Positions 23,847 to 36,059 of a DNA stretch of 64,000 nucleotides are shown here, piece after piece. The stretch is from contig CM023541.1 of NCBI GenBank assembly GCA_013350335.1, positions 35,704,739 through 35,768,738 of the forward strand. Reading direction: 5' to 3'. The first letter of the stretch is position 1. Each line of letters begins with the position of its first letter. The DNA comes from Chimonanthus salicifolius (Eukaryota; Streptophyta; Magnoliopsida; Laurales; Calycanthaceae). The notes under the pieces were generated by a model. It saw nothing but the letters and a program-made list of their open reading frames with translations. It did no database searches and was not told the origin of the DNA. Both the position numbers and the translations under genes were made by a program.

Positions 23847-25448
23847 TCACAAGACATCAGAAATAGTATTCTCCCCAGTTTTCTGAGCGAAATTACAAGA
23901 CCCTGAAGGTACAAAAGAAAATGAACTCTCAGAGACTTCGAAAGGCAACCGAGAGAATTCATCAATTCCACCAAAGCTACATGCATCAAAGTTCATTTGT
24001 GAGAAATAGCCACAATCAGCATCACCTTTCATATTCACATCATGGACACCACCAGCAGTACTTGAGCCAAAGCCAAATACCTTACTTTCCATCCTCGCTG
24101 CTGAATCGTCGTTTTGCCCTCTATCTGGTGCTGGCCCTTTGGTATCATCTGCAGGAAGAACAGGAGTGTGGCCTTGGAATAAAGTGACATGCCCAAACAG
24201 CTTATCCTTTCTTGAGAAGGTAGTGCCACAGGAACACAGCCATTTATCACGGCCACAGTGCTTCTCATGTGTTTTCAGATCCGCAATAACGGAGAACTTC
24301 TTGCAGTTGCATCTACTGCATGTATAGCTCTTATCGCAGTGGCTCCTCTTGTAATGGTTTTTCACACACAAAATTGTCTTTAGAGGCTGAAACTTCTTAT
24401 GGTCCTTGTTCCTCTTGCAACCCACATAAGGACATGAATACCTTCTGATAAGCACCGGCTCTGAATTTGATTCCTTACAAGTAGGCTTTGCAAGAGCAGC
24501 TGGGGTCTTGTACTCATCACCATGACCTCGCATATGCATCCGTAGATTGGCATCTCTCTTAAATCCCTTCCCACAGATCGAACAGAAATGGGTATGAGGT
24601 GCCAGGATTTCCTCCTTTTCCAGCTGTAATAGTTCATATGAGCCCGGAGGAAGGTTTTCTCCCTCTGTAGCATCTTCATAGTCCTTCATATCGTTTTCTT
24701 CGACAGCAAGAGGATCAGATCCTTCCACCGAGAAGATGCATTGTTCAGATTGATCAACATAATTTTGTCCACCCCCACAACCATCTGTTCCTTTCATCTG
24801 ACCCTCAAAATTTGAAGCATTGCTTCCTCCCACTGGCATATTCTCATTTTGTCGCAACTCAACATTAGCTCCTAAGCTGCAGGGGGACCCAAGGACGCTG
24901 CCCAACTGCCCAAGGAGAGGGTTAGTTGCAGAAAGCATATTCTTCGACGATGGAAGCAGGGTACCCGCAGTCGAGATCAACTGGATTATGATTGAAGTGA
25001 GATCAGCTGTCAGTAGCTGCCGCTGAGCTACTTGCTCATTAGATCGACCCAGAAAATGGCTATCTTGACTTATAATTGATTGCACAACATCTTGAAGTTG
25101 ATGAATCTTTTGCTCAAGAAAAGAAAGTTTACTCAGCATAATTCTTGGATCCCACTCTTGCATGTTATTGATGACCAAGGTTGTTGCAGGATCTAACTGA
25201 TCGGGTCTTTTAACCTCATTTTTTGGATTATATGCTCCAGAAGAACGTGATTGCGAGGGAGTGTTGAATTCAGGGAACCGTTGATCGAGCATATCAGTGC
25301 AATACCTCTCAGTGTCCCATTTTTGCTGCTGATTTGAATCAAAACCAGTGAATTGTTGACTTTTAGTGAAACCTGTTGATAAATTAGGTGCCGAAGATGA
25401 TATTCTTGAAGTGTCAGAAGATTGCTTCTGTGTCAGATCCATGTTCAA
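23847..25448 (-). CDS. STOP1: STOP1-type C2H2 zinc-finger transcription factor
   Basis: One uninterrupted coding exon of 533 residues, close to the usual length of about 500. The N-terminal part holds the family's conserved block around residues 95-125 (NNMQEWDPRIMLSKLSFLEQ). The zinc-finger region begins near 285 with HTHFCSICGKGFKRDANLRM. Putative ligands: finger 1 C289, C292, H305, H309; finger 2 C339, C344, H365, H370; fingers 3 and 4 in 377-427 (YTCSRCNCKKFSVIADLKTH; WLCSCGTTFSRKDKLFGH). The tail is acidic and serine-rich. Known for the family: nuclear regulators of proton and aluminium tolerance genes (Arabidopsis STOP1, rice ART1). The start MNMDLTQKQSS has an alternative methionine at codon 3; either is possible. 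A 5'-leader intron between about 25460 and 26020 is likely. No defects seen. Confidence 0.95.
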   Translation of the reverse strand: MNMDLTQKQSSDTSRISSSAPNLSTGFTKSQQFTGFDSNQQQKWDTERYCTDMLDQRFPEFNTPSQSRSSGAYNPKNEVKRPDQLDPATTLVINNMQEWDPRIMLSKLSFLEQKIHQLQDVVQSIISQDSHFLGRSNEQVAQRQLLTADLTSIIIQLISTAGTLLPSSKNMLSATNPLLGQLGSVLGSPCSLGANVELRQNENMPVGGSNASNFEGQMKGTDGCGGGQNYVDQSEQCIFSVEGSDPLAVEENDMKDYEDATEGENLPPGSYELLQLEKEEILAPHTHFCSICGKGFKRDANLRMHMRGHGDEYKTPAALAKPTCKESNSEPVLIRRYSCPYVGCKRNKDHKKFQPLKTILCVKNHYKRSHCDKSYTCSRCNCKKFSVIADLKTHEKHCGRDKWLCSCGTTFSRKDKLFGHVTLFQGHTPVLPADDTKGPAPDRGQNDDSAARMESKVFGFGSSTAGGVHDVNMKGDADCGYFSQMNFDACSFGGIDEFSRLPFEVSESSFSFVPSGSCNFAQKTGENTISDVL

Positions 25449-26019
25449 ATCCTATTTCTTCAGCAAACAAAGCAAATGCCAATCGAACACAAGACAATGA
25501 AAACACCAAAATTCAACAACAAGCCCTTTCCTATTCTCCTAAATTAGCCCCAAAATTCCATCCCTCCCTCCAACATACACCAAAATACAAATTTCACTTC
25601 AAAGATCATCTACTTCCCACTCTATGATCTATCTAAAATCCTCCCTTCACTAAAAAAATATACCCAAAATCAAGTCACCCCAATATCCAATCTTTCATTT
25701 CTAAAAACTCCCAAATCCTATCTTTCACTCCAAAACCACCCAAACCCAGATTCTATTTTCACTCCAAAATCCTAAATTTCACTAAAAAAAACCACCTAAA
25801 AATCCCATCTTCCATACCCAAATCACCACAAAATCTCGTCTTCCAGTCAAGGGCAAAACAACCCCAAATACAATCTTTCAAACAATACCCAGAAGTCGAG
25901 AGACCGTGATACAAAAGAAGCTCAAATCGAAATGGGTTTTCTTCAGAATCTCCGAATCTCCAACTTTCTAAAAAAAAATTCAGGAAAAGTAAAATAAACG
26001 AAGAATAAGAACCCTTACA
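25449..26019 (-). other. Probable STOP1 5'-leader intron
   Basis: Non-coding, A/C-rich on the plus strand (T/G-rich on the minus strand), lying between the candidate leader exon and the start codon. Confidence 0.4.
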
Positions 26020-26079
26020 CAGAGATTCAATGGCTGTAGCTGCTTTGGCTGCCTTTGGGACTTCTCTTCAGTTTCTATG

Positions 26080-26110
<31 letters not shown>

Positions 26111-26165
26111 CAGCGAGCGGCTCTTCCTTGGCACCTCCCCTGGCGTTTTGAGAGAGAGAGAGGAG
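26020..26165 (-). promoter_or_regulatory. Probable STOP1 leader exon with CT repeat
   Basis: On the minus strand this holds a CT-rich tract (GA repeat on the plus strand, about 26079-26111). It is followed by AGCCAAAGCAGCTACAGCCA and a good donor-like CTGTGTAAGG. CT-rich leaders and a 5'-UTR intron are common in plant genes of this family. The exact transcription start is not visible. Confidence 0.45.
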
Positions 26166-26857
26166 AAAGAAAAGATGACATTGGCCTTTGATCAATCAGT
26201 GTCAGTTATCAACATAAACTACTACGGTACACCTCGAGAGCATCCAGAATTGAACTCTTAATGTCATAGCATTTAAGGGGCACATATAGGTTGACCATAT
26301 TAAGTATTAGAATATGTTACATTATCTATGAAATTAGAGTCGTAATTTATATGTAATACGTTAAGGGATCCTATCATATAAAATAAATAATTGTAAAAAT
26401 AAAAAATTATAATAAAATGATGATTATTTATTACATCAAATTACATTAAAATCAAGAGTCATCTCACATCGATTTAGAAAGATTTAAATTAGATTTACAT
26501 TAAAATCAACATATTTCTTTTATTTTAGCATTTTCTCAGTAGGTTCTCGGATTCATGTTGTCATTAAAAAGCATTTAAGTTTATATAAATAGAGATCTAA
26601 ACATTAAGTTAGGTGAGTTAATCAAGATTCTTTCAGCCAACTCATATGTTAAGGAATTTTCAATACTTTCGAGTGGGCATGGACCCTTCATATCCCTATT
26701 CAAATTCACCCCTCCTTGCAATCATAAAACATAGTTTGAAGTTTCCATAATGCAACATACCAAAGATCCTAAGTAAGACTTTTCATGACCATTGTCAAAG
26801 GGTGTCCATCTTAACACAGTAAAACTCATTCAGAAGACACGGTTTTTCCAAGCTGCC
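26166..26857. other. Intergenic, upstream of STOP1
   Basis: AT-rich, no gene recognised. The part nearest 26166 should include the STOP1 promoter. Confidence 0.4.
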
Positions 26858-27138
26858 CACTTTGTCCCCGTCCGTCCATACAAATTTTTTAAAAAATTAG
26901 ACATTCAGAAATTGGTGCACCGATCCGATCACTTTTCAGTGAATCAGTGCACCGATTTGGACTCTTTCACATCTCAAGAAATCGGTGCACTGACTAGATC
27001 AGTTTCCTCAAATTTCCGTTTTCAAGTGATCGGTCGATGCATCGGTCCAGTGCATCGATCTAGTGCACCGATTCAGTGGAAAGTAAACCGATTTTTGAAA
27101 GTTCACTAAAATCTGTATGGACAGATGGGGGTAAAATG
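26858..27138. mobile_element. Inverted-repeat element with GTGCACCGAT interior
   Basis: The left end reads CACTTTGTCCCCGTCCGTCC (then ATACA). The right end, read on the other strand, is CATTTTACCCCCATCTGTCC (then ATACA). Every mismatch between these arms is a transition. The interior repeats GGTGCACCGAT or close variants several times (for example 26915, 26948, 26984, 27065). No coding sequence and no clear target duplication, so the superfamily is open. Confidence 0.7.
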
Positions 27139-27960
27139 ATAAGTTCACTAAAACCCATGCATGCTAAAATACTCCTCCCATGTTAGGATGACCATCTTGT
27201 TAAACATATTATCAGTATTATATGCAAAATTTTCATATGTATTAGTATCTGATATTTTTAAGGTAAAATAGTAAAATGATAATATTAATATGAATTAAAT
27301 ATAATTTTAATTTAGGTGATCATGATGTAGTTCAATTCATTGGATCAAAGAATGATATTAATTCGCATGAATATCTCAATCGGTGATTAGACTAGAGATC
27401 TTAAATTTGACTAATTCCAAATTAACTTAATACTCGAGACTTATTGATGATTTTGTGTATCAATGAAATTAATCTCACCTCTAATATAAAGTGAAAATAT
27501 CTATGTTATAAAATAAGTACAAGATGATATTCCAAATCATACTTACATAAAAACTAATTAGCAAAACCTAACACAAAAACAATTAATTATCCAACTCAAT
27601 CCTAAGTAGATGAACACTTAAAGATGATATTGCTATGTCACAACCTAACATTATATATGGTGGGATGTGAGACCCATCAATGTCGATTATCCAACGCCCA
27701 AAATAGGCCAGCAATCTTTACAAGGGCATTTTGTGTATATAGACACGGGTTTTACCATGATGCTCAATTTGCCCTCCACCTGCCGTACCGAAGAAAAAAG
27801 AATACCAAAATTCATGAACAATAAAATCGGTTGGCCGAAATTGCAAGTTAGTTCGTCAAAATTCATGAACAATGCAATTCGACTCTCTAAAATTGCAAGT
27901 CAGCTCGCCAAAATTCATGAAACAGTGCAATTTGGCTCTTCAAAATTTCAAATCAGCTAG
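27139..27960. other. Intergenic stretch
   Basis: AT-rich. A short direct-repeat patch at 27815-27955 has three AAAATTCATGAA units. No gene recognised. Confidence 0.4.
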
Positions 27961-28290
27961 TTTTTTTTTCTCGAAAAAGACACCTTTTAGGTTTTGCATA
28001 TTAGAGATTAGATTCTTTTGACCAGTGATGATTGTAAAAAAGATTAAAATCTGGATTATGTTAAATATTTATAGAGATTTTTAATTTTAAAAATTTTAAA
28101 TATCAAGGACATTTTAAAATGTATCTTCATTTTACTTATCGATACAGTAATTTTTCTTAGATGTCCTTTTTTAAAAAAAAAATTGAAAGATATTTAATTG
28201 TGTATGTCAATAACAAAGGAATAGCACCTTTTTTTAAATAAGATATATGTATAAAGCGAAATAGGCTCATTAAATTAAAAACAAAAGTTC

Positions 28291-28296
<6 letters not shown>

Positions 28297-28354
<58 letters not shown>
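28297..28354. repeat. (TA)n followed by poly(T)
   Basis: A TA run, then an uninterrupted T run of about 26. Absent from copy 2 of the duplication. Confidence 0.9.
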
Positions 28355-28482
28355 GAATTTACGTGTGGAAAACTGCAGAATACCCACATGATTCAAAGTT
28401 ATAAAATGAAAGGTAAATGGAGAAGTAGTATCAACCTTTACTAACTTAAATTATAAATTTAATATAACTAAAATTTTGCTAT

Positions 28483-28592
28483 TCTTTTTTTTTTTTTTTT
28501 GATAACGAGGGTATCTCTGAGGTATTGACCCAACAAGACTAATCTCCTGGGGCCCGCCCCGCCATTGCTCACATAGCCAGCCCGGATGACTC
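28483..28592 (-). mobile_element. SINE 3' part, minus strand
   Basis: Begins with poly(T). Read on the minus strand it ends GGAGATTAGTCTTGTTGGG, then ATACCCTCGTTATC and poly(A), which is the 3' form of a plant tRNA-derived SINE. 5' truncated, with no clear pol III boxes. Missing from copy 2 of the duplication. Confidence 0.6.
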
Positions 28593-29740
28593 ACATATAT
28601 TTTACATTACATATTTTTAAAACATTATATAAAAATTATTACGATATGGCTACTTCTTTCGTATAGTTTGACTTACTCCATTATTAATTTTTTCATAATA
28701 TTGTCATCGTAGAAAGTCAATTAAAATAATCTATTTAAAATCAAACATAACATTTAAATATTACTATGTATTTTTTAATAGACACAAACATTCTTTCAAC
28801 ATAAAGAGATTGGAGTAATGCTGGTTTGGGATCCATCTTTAAAAGTTCTGAGTTCGATTTCACTCTACTACAAATGGCTACTCTACGTAGAATTACTCGG
28901 TATATATATAGGAAAACTTACACATACCACAAAAATTATTCGAGTACTCTAATAGACTTAACACATTGGTTATAAAAAACACAAAAATCTATTTTCTAAA
29001 ATTCTAAGAGTTTATTGGAATTTTGGACCATTGAGAAATAAGAAGGGGGAGTTGGGGAGTAAGTTTTAGTGTGATACCGAGTTGTAGGAACTGCTAATAT
29101 GTTACTCCCGCTCTAAGAACGTGATTGGATCTGATGGATTTGAGTTTTGTTTGACTTAATTTATTTTATTATTTCTATGCTCCACCAACGGCCTTTCCTA
29201 CGAAGCAACATTAACCCTACCTTCTCGTAAATAACAATATAATTAAACATATATAATAACAAAAAAAGAAATGTTCATAATGCATAACAGATATGACTAC
29301 CCACTTTGAGGACAGAAGAATTACTTAAACGATAATATTGATTTAGAATCAGTAAATGTGTAATATTTTATAAATAATTCTTTCTATTTAACGTGTCACA
29401 GAATTTAATTATATTACTATAATTCCTTACTTTAGTTTAATAATAATCGATCAAATACAATACACTTGTTTCTACAAAATATTTTTAAATATTTTTACTT
29501 TTTAAAAATTAATCTCAAATTAATAAGATAAATAATTTAAATGATGATTGATGAAATTTTCTATTCTATATGATTAATAAAAGCTATAACAACTTTACAA
29601 ATTGTGTTATTAGGGATGTAAATGGGTCAGATTTAAGTGATCCAAATCCAAATCCAACTCAATTCTTGGTGCTTGAACCAGAAGCAACATACTTTCAAAA
29701 GGTAAGAAATCATACGTATGGCCCAGATGTGTATATATAT

Positions 29741-30328
29741 AAGTAAAACCTCTTTAATGTAACATGGTTGGGACCTTGATGCAAATATTATATTAGAGAG
29801 GTTATTTAATTAGAAGGTCTAGCACATTGACGTACAATATTCCTTCAACAAAAACTTCTTAAACTCTCATCCGTTGTAAAAGAGTTCTTTGAGCTGAAAT
29901 CGTTTTATCTTCCTTCTCTTTCTGTCCCATCAGCCATTGTTGTTTGAAAGACAGACTGTTGCCCATCGTTGCTATTGGATCCTCTCCATCTGCAACCCTT
30001 AGACGCCCACGTCTGCTGTCCAGATTTCTGCCCTTGCGGTATGACATTATCAGACCATCCAAAAGTCTATCTCAGATTACTTTTCTGGAGTTTATATGAT
30101 GCATTTTGTGATGTCTCTAGTAATTTTTGGATTAATTTTGTATTTTGAATATATAGAATATTACTTTACAAAATACTTGGGACAATACATTTTTTATTCT
30201 GAATATATTGAGTACTGAATTAGAGAGATTTATTACATTTTGAACGGGCCCGAAGTTGGGACCGACTTTTCATATTAATTTAGACAAGTTATAACTTTAT
30301 AGAGTAATATATTATAGAGGTTTTACTG
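29741..30328. mobile_element. pogo/Emigrant-like MITE, copy 1
   Basis: The left end AAGTAAAACCTCTTTAATGT and right end TTATAGAGGTTTTACTG are inverted, close to the known CAGTAAAACCTCTATAA ends of Emigrant/Lemi1 (pogo-Tc1/mariner) elements. Flanked by TA on both sides, the expected target duplication. Also has the typical GTTGGGACC near both ends. No transposase. Confidence 0.8.
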
Positions 30329-33300
30329 TATATAAGCGAAATGAACTAAAAGACTAATTTTTTTTTTCAGGAAAAAGACATCTTTTAGTATTTGCATATT
30401 AGAGATTAGATTCTTTTGACCTATGATGATTGTAGAAAAGATTAAAATCTGGATTATGTTAAATATTTATAGAGATTTTTAATTTTAAAAATTTAAAATA
30501 TCAAGGACATTTTAAAATGTTATCTTCATTTTATTTATCGATACAGTAAAATTTTCTTTTTTTTTTAAATTTTTTTGAAAGATATTTAATTCTGTATGTC
30601 AATAAAAAAAGAATAGAACTTTAAAAAAAAATAAGATATAAGATATATTTATAAAGCAAAACGAGCTCATTAAATTAAAAGCAAGAGTTGATGTTATTAT
30701 ATTTTTCTCACATGATTCAAAGTTATAAAACGAAAGCTAAATGAACAAGTTGTATCAACCTTTATTAACTTAAATTTACATTGACTATATAATTCACATA
30801 TATTTTAAAACATTATATAAAATTATAACGATATGGCTACTTCTGTCATATATTTTGACTTACTCCATTATTAATTTTTTCATAATATTGTCATAGTAGA
30901 AAGTCAGTTAAGAAATCTATTTAAAATCAAACGTAATATTTAGATATCACTATATATTTTTTAATAGACACAAAAATTCTTTTAACCAATCATTTCGGAT
31001 CGTCCTAAAAAGTAAGAGTTCTGAATTCGATTCCACTCTCCTGTAAAAGGTGAATTACTCAGTGTATGTAAATAGAAAAACTTACACATGTCACAAAAAA
31101 TTAATCAAGTTCTCTAATAGACCTAACTGGTCATAAAAAACACAAAAATCTATTTTCTAAAATTCTAAGAGTTTATTGAAATTTTGGACCATTAAGAAGT
31201 GGGTCTTGGGGAGTAAATTTTAGTGTGATACCGAGTTGTAGGAATTGCTAATATGAAATGAAATATGTTACTCCCGCTCTAAGAACGTGACTGGATCTGA
31301 TGACTTTGAGTTTTCTTTGACTTAATTTATTGTATTATTTCTATGCGCCACCAACGGCCTTTCCTACGAACTTACGAAGCGACATGAATCCTACCTTTTA
31401 ATAAATAACAATATAATTAAAATATATAATAACAAAAAAAGGAAATAAAATTCATAATGCATAACAGATATGATTACCCACTTTAAAGACAGAAGAATTA
31501 TTTAAACGATAATGTTGATTTAGAATCAGTTAATGTATAATATTTTATAAATAATTCTTTATATTTAATGTGTCACAGAATTTAATTATATTACTGTAAT
31601 TCCTTACTTTAGTTTAATAATAATCGATCAAATACAATAGATGAGAGTGTCACTTGTTTCTAAAAAATAATTTTAAATATTTTTACTTTAAAAAAAATTA
31701 ATCTCAAATTAATAAGATAAATAATTTAAATGATGATTGATGAAATTTTCTATTTTTATATTTTAACTGATAGATATGATTAATAAAAGCTATAACAACT
31801 TTACAAATTGTGTTATTAGGGATGTAAATAGGTCAGATTTAAGTGAAATTGAAATCTGGATCCAAATCCAACTCAATTCTTGGTGCTTGACCTAGATTGA
31901 AGCAACATACTTTCAATAAGGTATGAAATCATATGTATAGCCGAGATGTGTATATATACAATAAAACCTCTCTAATGTAATATGGTTGGGACGAGAGTGC
32001 AGATTTTGAAATTCCGTTACTAGAGTAATGCATGACCTAGAGGGGGGGTGAACAGGTCAGTTTTCAATTTTAATTCCTTTTTAAAATTTCTCAACCGAAT
32101 TTTAATTTAAGTGTATGAATTATTCAATGAGATCCTTTCATCGTAAAATAAACAACTGTTAATAAAACTGGCCGATCAATATATGTGTGTGTATGTGACC
32201 CAGTATTCAATCCAAGCAATCAATTCAAAGCACCAGCCACATATAAACACAAATATTTTATAGTGGTTCAGTTTCAACAAACCTACGTCCACTGTCAGAC
32301 TTCCCAACTCTACGGTCGTCCCAAATTAATATGTATGGGTCTCACATCCAAATAGTGCAACCTAGTTTTTTATAGAGGTTTAACACAATCGGTCTAATCT
32401 TCTACACCTATTTTTTTGAGTGGTTCGAACACATTGTTTTAATCCACTTTACAATAATTAAAATAAAAGAAAAAAGAAATACTTGCCTCAGGCTTTATCC
32501 GATCTTCTTTAAGCATTTTCTTCTTTACTCGATCTGTGTGCTCCTTCCATCAGATTAGCTCCATCAGAGTGATTATTGGCACAACAGTATATGACATAAA
32601 TATGACTGGTTTTAAGGTCCTATGTGAACACCTTAAGCTTCATCAGAACTGGGGTATTGATTACCCAAACATCCATGTAAGAAGATGATGAAGAAGGTGT
32701 AAGAGGAGGAGGCTAATCTCTCTGTTCACACTGTTATAATTTTTCCAAGAGGTTCTCTGTGTGTAATACCCTGACCCAAATTAGGCGTAATCCGTGTGAT
32801 AAATCGTATCTTAACCAATTAATCTCGAAGATTAGGGTTAAGGCTTTGAGAAAAGCCAAGGCTCGGCCCACTTGGAGTTCGAAAGCTTAGTGATCCAGCT
32901 CGTCTAGCTGGAAGGGCAAAATGGTAATTTACCATTCTATGATGTTATTTTATTATTTATGTCATTATGTGATTATTATTGGATGATATTGTCTTCCTTA
33001 ATGAATGATTTCTATTTCTGATTTCAGAATTATTTTAATTTCAAAAAATGGTATTTAAAACTGTCCGAAAAGGGGAAATAAATATTTTTAAATGATTGTA
33101 GAAATGAGAATTTATTGAGACAATCATATTATTTTAGACCATTTTATTTCGGTTTAGTTTATTTTTTCAAACATTGAAAATAAGAATTTTAATTTATTTT
33201 ATTTGACACAAGTTAAATTAAATAAATAGTGTCACATTATGAATTTTGTTTGGATCTATGGTTTTTAATGAAAATTAAATCTCCAAATTTTTATGATGAT

Positions 33301-33534
33301 TAGAGTTTTTAAAACCTAACTTATCTGTCAAGTTGGATTAAAATTATTTAAGCTTTTTAAACCATATTTTAATTAAAAAATGATTTTTATCAAAATTGGA
33401 CCTTTTTTCAAAAATCAAAACTATTAGCCAGGGGTTTATTTGCAAAGAACTGTTTCATTGTTCGTTATTGTTCTGACGTCGGTCAGCCGCTGCATGCAGC
33501 GCCCATTGGCCATCACCCATGGCTTATCTCATTC

Positions 33535-33541
33535 TATAAAA
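33535..33541 (+). promoter_or_regulatory. TATA box of the solo LTR
   Basis: TATAAAA, preceded by an ATTGG box at 33505-33509. It fits the U3/R boundary of the LTR. Activity is unknown. Confidence 0.5.
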
Positions 33542-34027
33542 CTCAGCCTTCCTAGCTGGTTTTACCTCCCTCTCCAGTGAAGTCTGAAAACCAGATCAAA
33601 CTCCCTCTCTATCTCTGTCTGTTTTTCAATTTTTCGGTTGACCATAGCTTAAAGAGGAAGTTTTTCGAAGTCGGTATTTTCAAAGTATGAACTCAAGTGA
33701 AGGTACCCATTGTCTTCATCTTTAAATTTTAACTAGTTTAGAGTCAAGTAAAAGTAAATTTGACTGAGTTTTGAGTGTGTAAAACTAATTTGAAGTTTAA
33801 GGAAAAATATGGATTTTCTTGTATCACTTTGGTTTTGATGTCAAAATCGGATGTTTTATCTAAGTGTAAGGTTTTAATTTATTCCCTAAGGTAATAAGAC
33901 TCACTGAGGAGTCCATCTGACCAATTGGATGTGAAAATCAAATGCAGAAAACACACTGTTTCTAGATTCTCATTTCACTCTCTGTTCAGCGTCACTGTCT
34001 GCTGTTGCAGATAGAGGAAGAAGACGA

Positions 34028-34400
34028 CTCTCGGAGTTCCGAGAGTTGTTCTTCGGATGTTTCGAGCGTGACCCCTTCGGACGTTCCTACCTTTGGCTCG
34101 AAGTCCCGAAGCGACAGAGGCTAACCGTTGCCTGCCTCTGCTGCCGAGACATCCCGAGCCTGTTCGGAAAGACTGAACCCCTCTCGGACAATCCGAGCTT
34201 CCCTCGGCATGATCCGAGACACACAGACCCTCCGAAACCCTGTTTTCTGTCTTCTTGAGTTCGGAAGCACCTTCGGACGATCCGAGACTTGACCCTCAGA
34301 CGATCCGAAGATCAAAACCATGTTCCGAGGTTCTGTGGACTAGTTTAGACTGTGGCTCGGATAGTCCGAAGCCATAGTACCTGGTTCCGAGGCATGTTCC
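34028..34400. repeat. CGGA/TCCG palindrome cluster in the second solo LTR
   Basis: Contains CTCGGAGTTCCGAGAG, TTCGGACGATCCGAGA, CTCAGACGATCCGAAG, CTCGGATAGTCCGAAG and similar units. Same type as 19960-20335. Confidence 0.8.
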
Positions 34401-36023
34401 GAGGACCCAGTTTTTTAATGTTAAATTTTAGTTGATTGATGATGCATGAGTTAGATCTTAGGTTTTCATGTGATTTTTATACCTATTTGATAATTTAAAA
34501 ATGTACTAACCCATTCTTCTCTTATTACTATAGTGTTACTTATTGTATTCATTTCCAGGCCGACACTATATCTGTCGGGCACTGAGTGACTTTATTTCCA
34601 AGCCGACGCTATATCTGTCGAGCACTGAGTGACCTCTAGGCCTAACTCAATACGTCAATCTGGTCATGTGCAGAAGACAATACAAGAAGCGACCTGAGCC
34701 TCTTGTACATCTAAACCTAACTCAATACATCAATCTGTTCTTGTCCAGAAGACAATATGAGAATTGGTCTGAGCACCTATTTATTATTATATTGTGGATT
34801 ATTCTAACTTAAAATGGTTAGAAACCAAATAGGAGACTTAGTTCCATTTACCCTGGAGATTCTTCGAAAAACAGTATGGCTTTTAAATACTACTAGTATG
34901 TATGTCTTTGAATGCTATGTATGTTGACCAATTATTGATTACACATTTGTTTGCATGTTGACAGAGACTTCGAGACCACACAATTTCAGTGAGGGGACTT
35001 AACTTTGCAGAAGGTGTAAATCAGATTTAATGAGATGGATCTTGAGTAATGAGTGGTTTCAAGTTTTGATGAACCCACCCCTGTGCCCGGACATGATGCA
35101 CTGTTGTAAGAAGTGCTTATGATGATTATAAATGTCTATGATGTTGATTATATGTGTTTAAATATTGCTTCCACGTGCCTTTAACTAATGAACCAATATC
35201 GACCATGTGTGTGAGATGGTTTACGTCTACTAGACCAGGGGTGTCGACAGTTGCTAACTTGAGGAGTGTCAGTATCGGCCATGTGAGGGTCGGAGATGTA
35301 CTTATAAGGATGTATTTTGACCGTGTTGGGACTTAATACAATGGTCTCAGCGTAGTATGTAGGTGTTACGATGGATGACAGCAGTGATGGAATGATATTG
35401 AGAATTTATTGTCAAGCATGAGATATTATATTTCAAATGTTGATTATTTAACTAATCTGATGTTTCATTAGACTGCATTGTTATATTTCATTTACTGAAC
35501 TAGTTAGCTCACATCACTCATATTTCAAGAGATGTGTCCGAGGAGGAAAACCCTCCATATGAAACTTATGATGGATAAGCTGCTGCGTTACCTTGGGATT
35601 CCCACTGAGGAGAATTCCATTATATTTGTCTTTTGATTCCTTTAACCATATGTTTTTGTAAAGTACAGTATGTGGTACTTAGTTTGTGTTGATGTGATGT
35701 ATTAAATCGCTATATATTCCGTAGCTACTCTGGTTGTAATTTAATAACATCTCATTTATGGAATTATGAGTTTGTGATTGTGTTGTGGGTAGGCACATGG
35801 TATATGTTTGACTTCACCTGTTAGGCTCATGTGTGGCTTTGTTTCTGGGCCTAACCTTTGATCCGGCCCAGTTAGAATTCTTGAGTGTAGTTTAAAAAAA
35901 AAAAAAAAAACAGTGACGTTCCGGGCCCACTTTTGGGTCGGGACGTTACACAGTGTGTCAGTACTTATTTCATTTAGCTCACTGATATATATAAGACTGT
36001 ATGTTCTTTGTAGTCAGTCACGC

Positions 36024-36059
36024 CCACGAGGCCTCGAGGATTCCAATGAGGCCTCGTGG
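36024..36059. repeat. Perfect 12-bp hairpin
   Basis: CCACGAGGCCTC (36024-36035) and GAGGCCTCGTGG (36048-36059) are exact inverted repeats around a 12-nt loop. Confidence 0.85.

Larger units (their letters stand above)
27961..30345 (+). repeat. Segmental tandem duplication, copy 1
   Basis: Begins GAAAAAGACACCTTTTAGG and ends after the pogo-like element with GTATATAAGCGAAATG. Matches 30356-31991 plus 36661-37213 along its length, for example GCATATTAGAGATTAGATTC, CTCCCGCTCTAAGAACGTGA and TGATGATTGATGAAATTTTC. Copy 1 alone has a (TA)n/(T)n tract at about 28297-28354 and a SINE. No coding sequence in either copy. Confidence 0.9.
32762..35950 (+). mobile_element. Solo LTR, 3.2 kb, same family as 18375-21668
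   Basis: Starts TGTAATACCCTGACCC and ends GGGTCGGGACGTTACA. The target duplication is CTGTG/CAGTG (4 of 5). A TATA-like TATAAAA lies at 33535-33541 with an inverted CCAAT about 30 bp before it, consistent with the LTR promoter. No primer site or polyprotein follows, so the internal domain is gone. Opposite orientation to the element at 18375. Short open frames inside (for example 34046-34258) are not genes. Confidence 0.88.

Noticed and set aside
29615..29690. Possible hAT MITE beginning TTAGGGATGTAAATGGGTC (also at 31817)
   Set aside because: Only a left-end-like motif, present in both segmental copies; no right end found.
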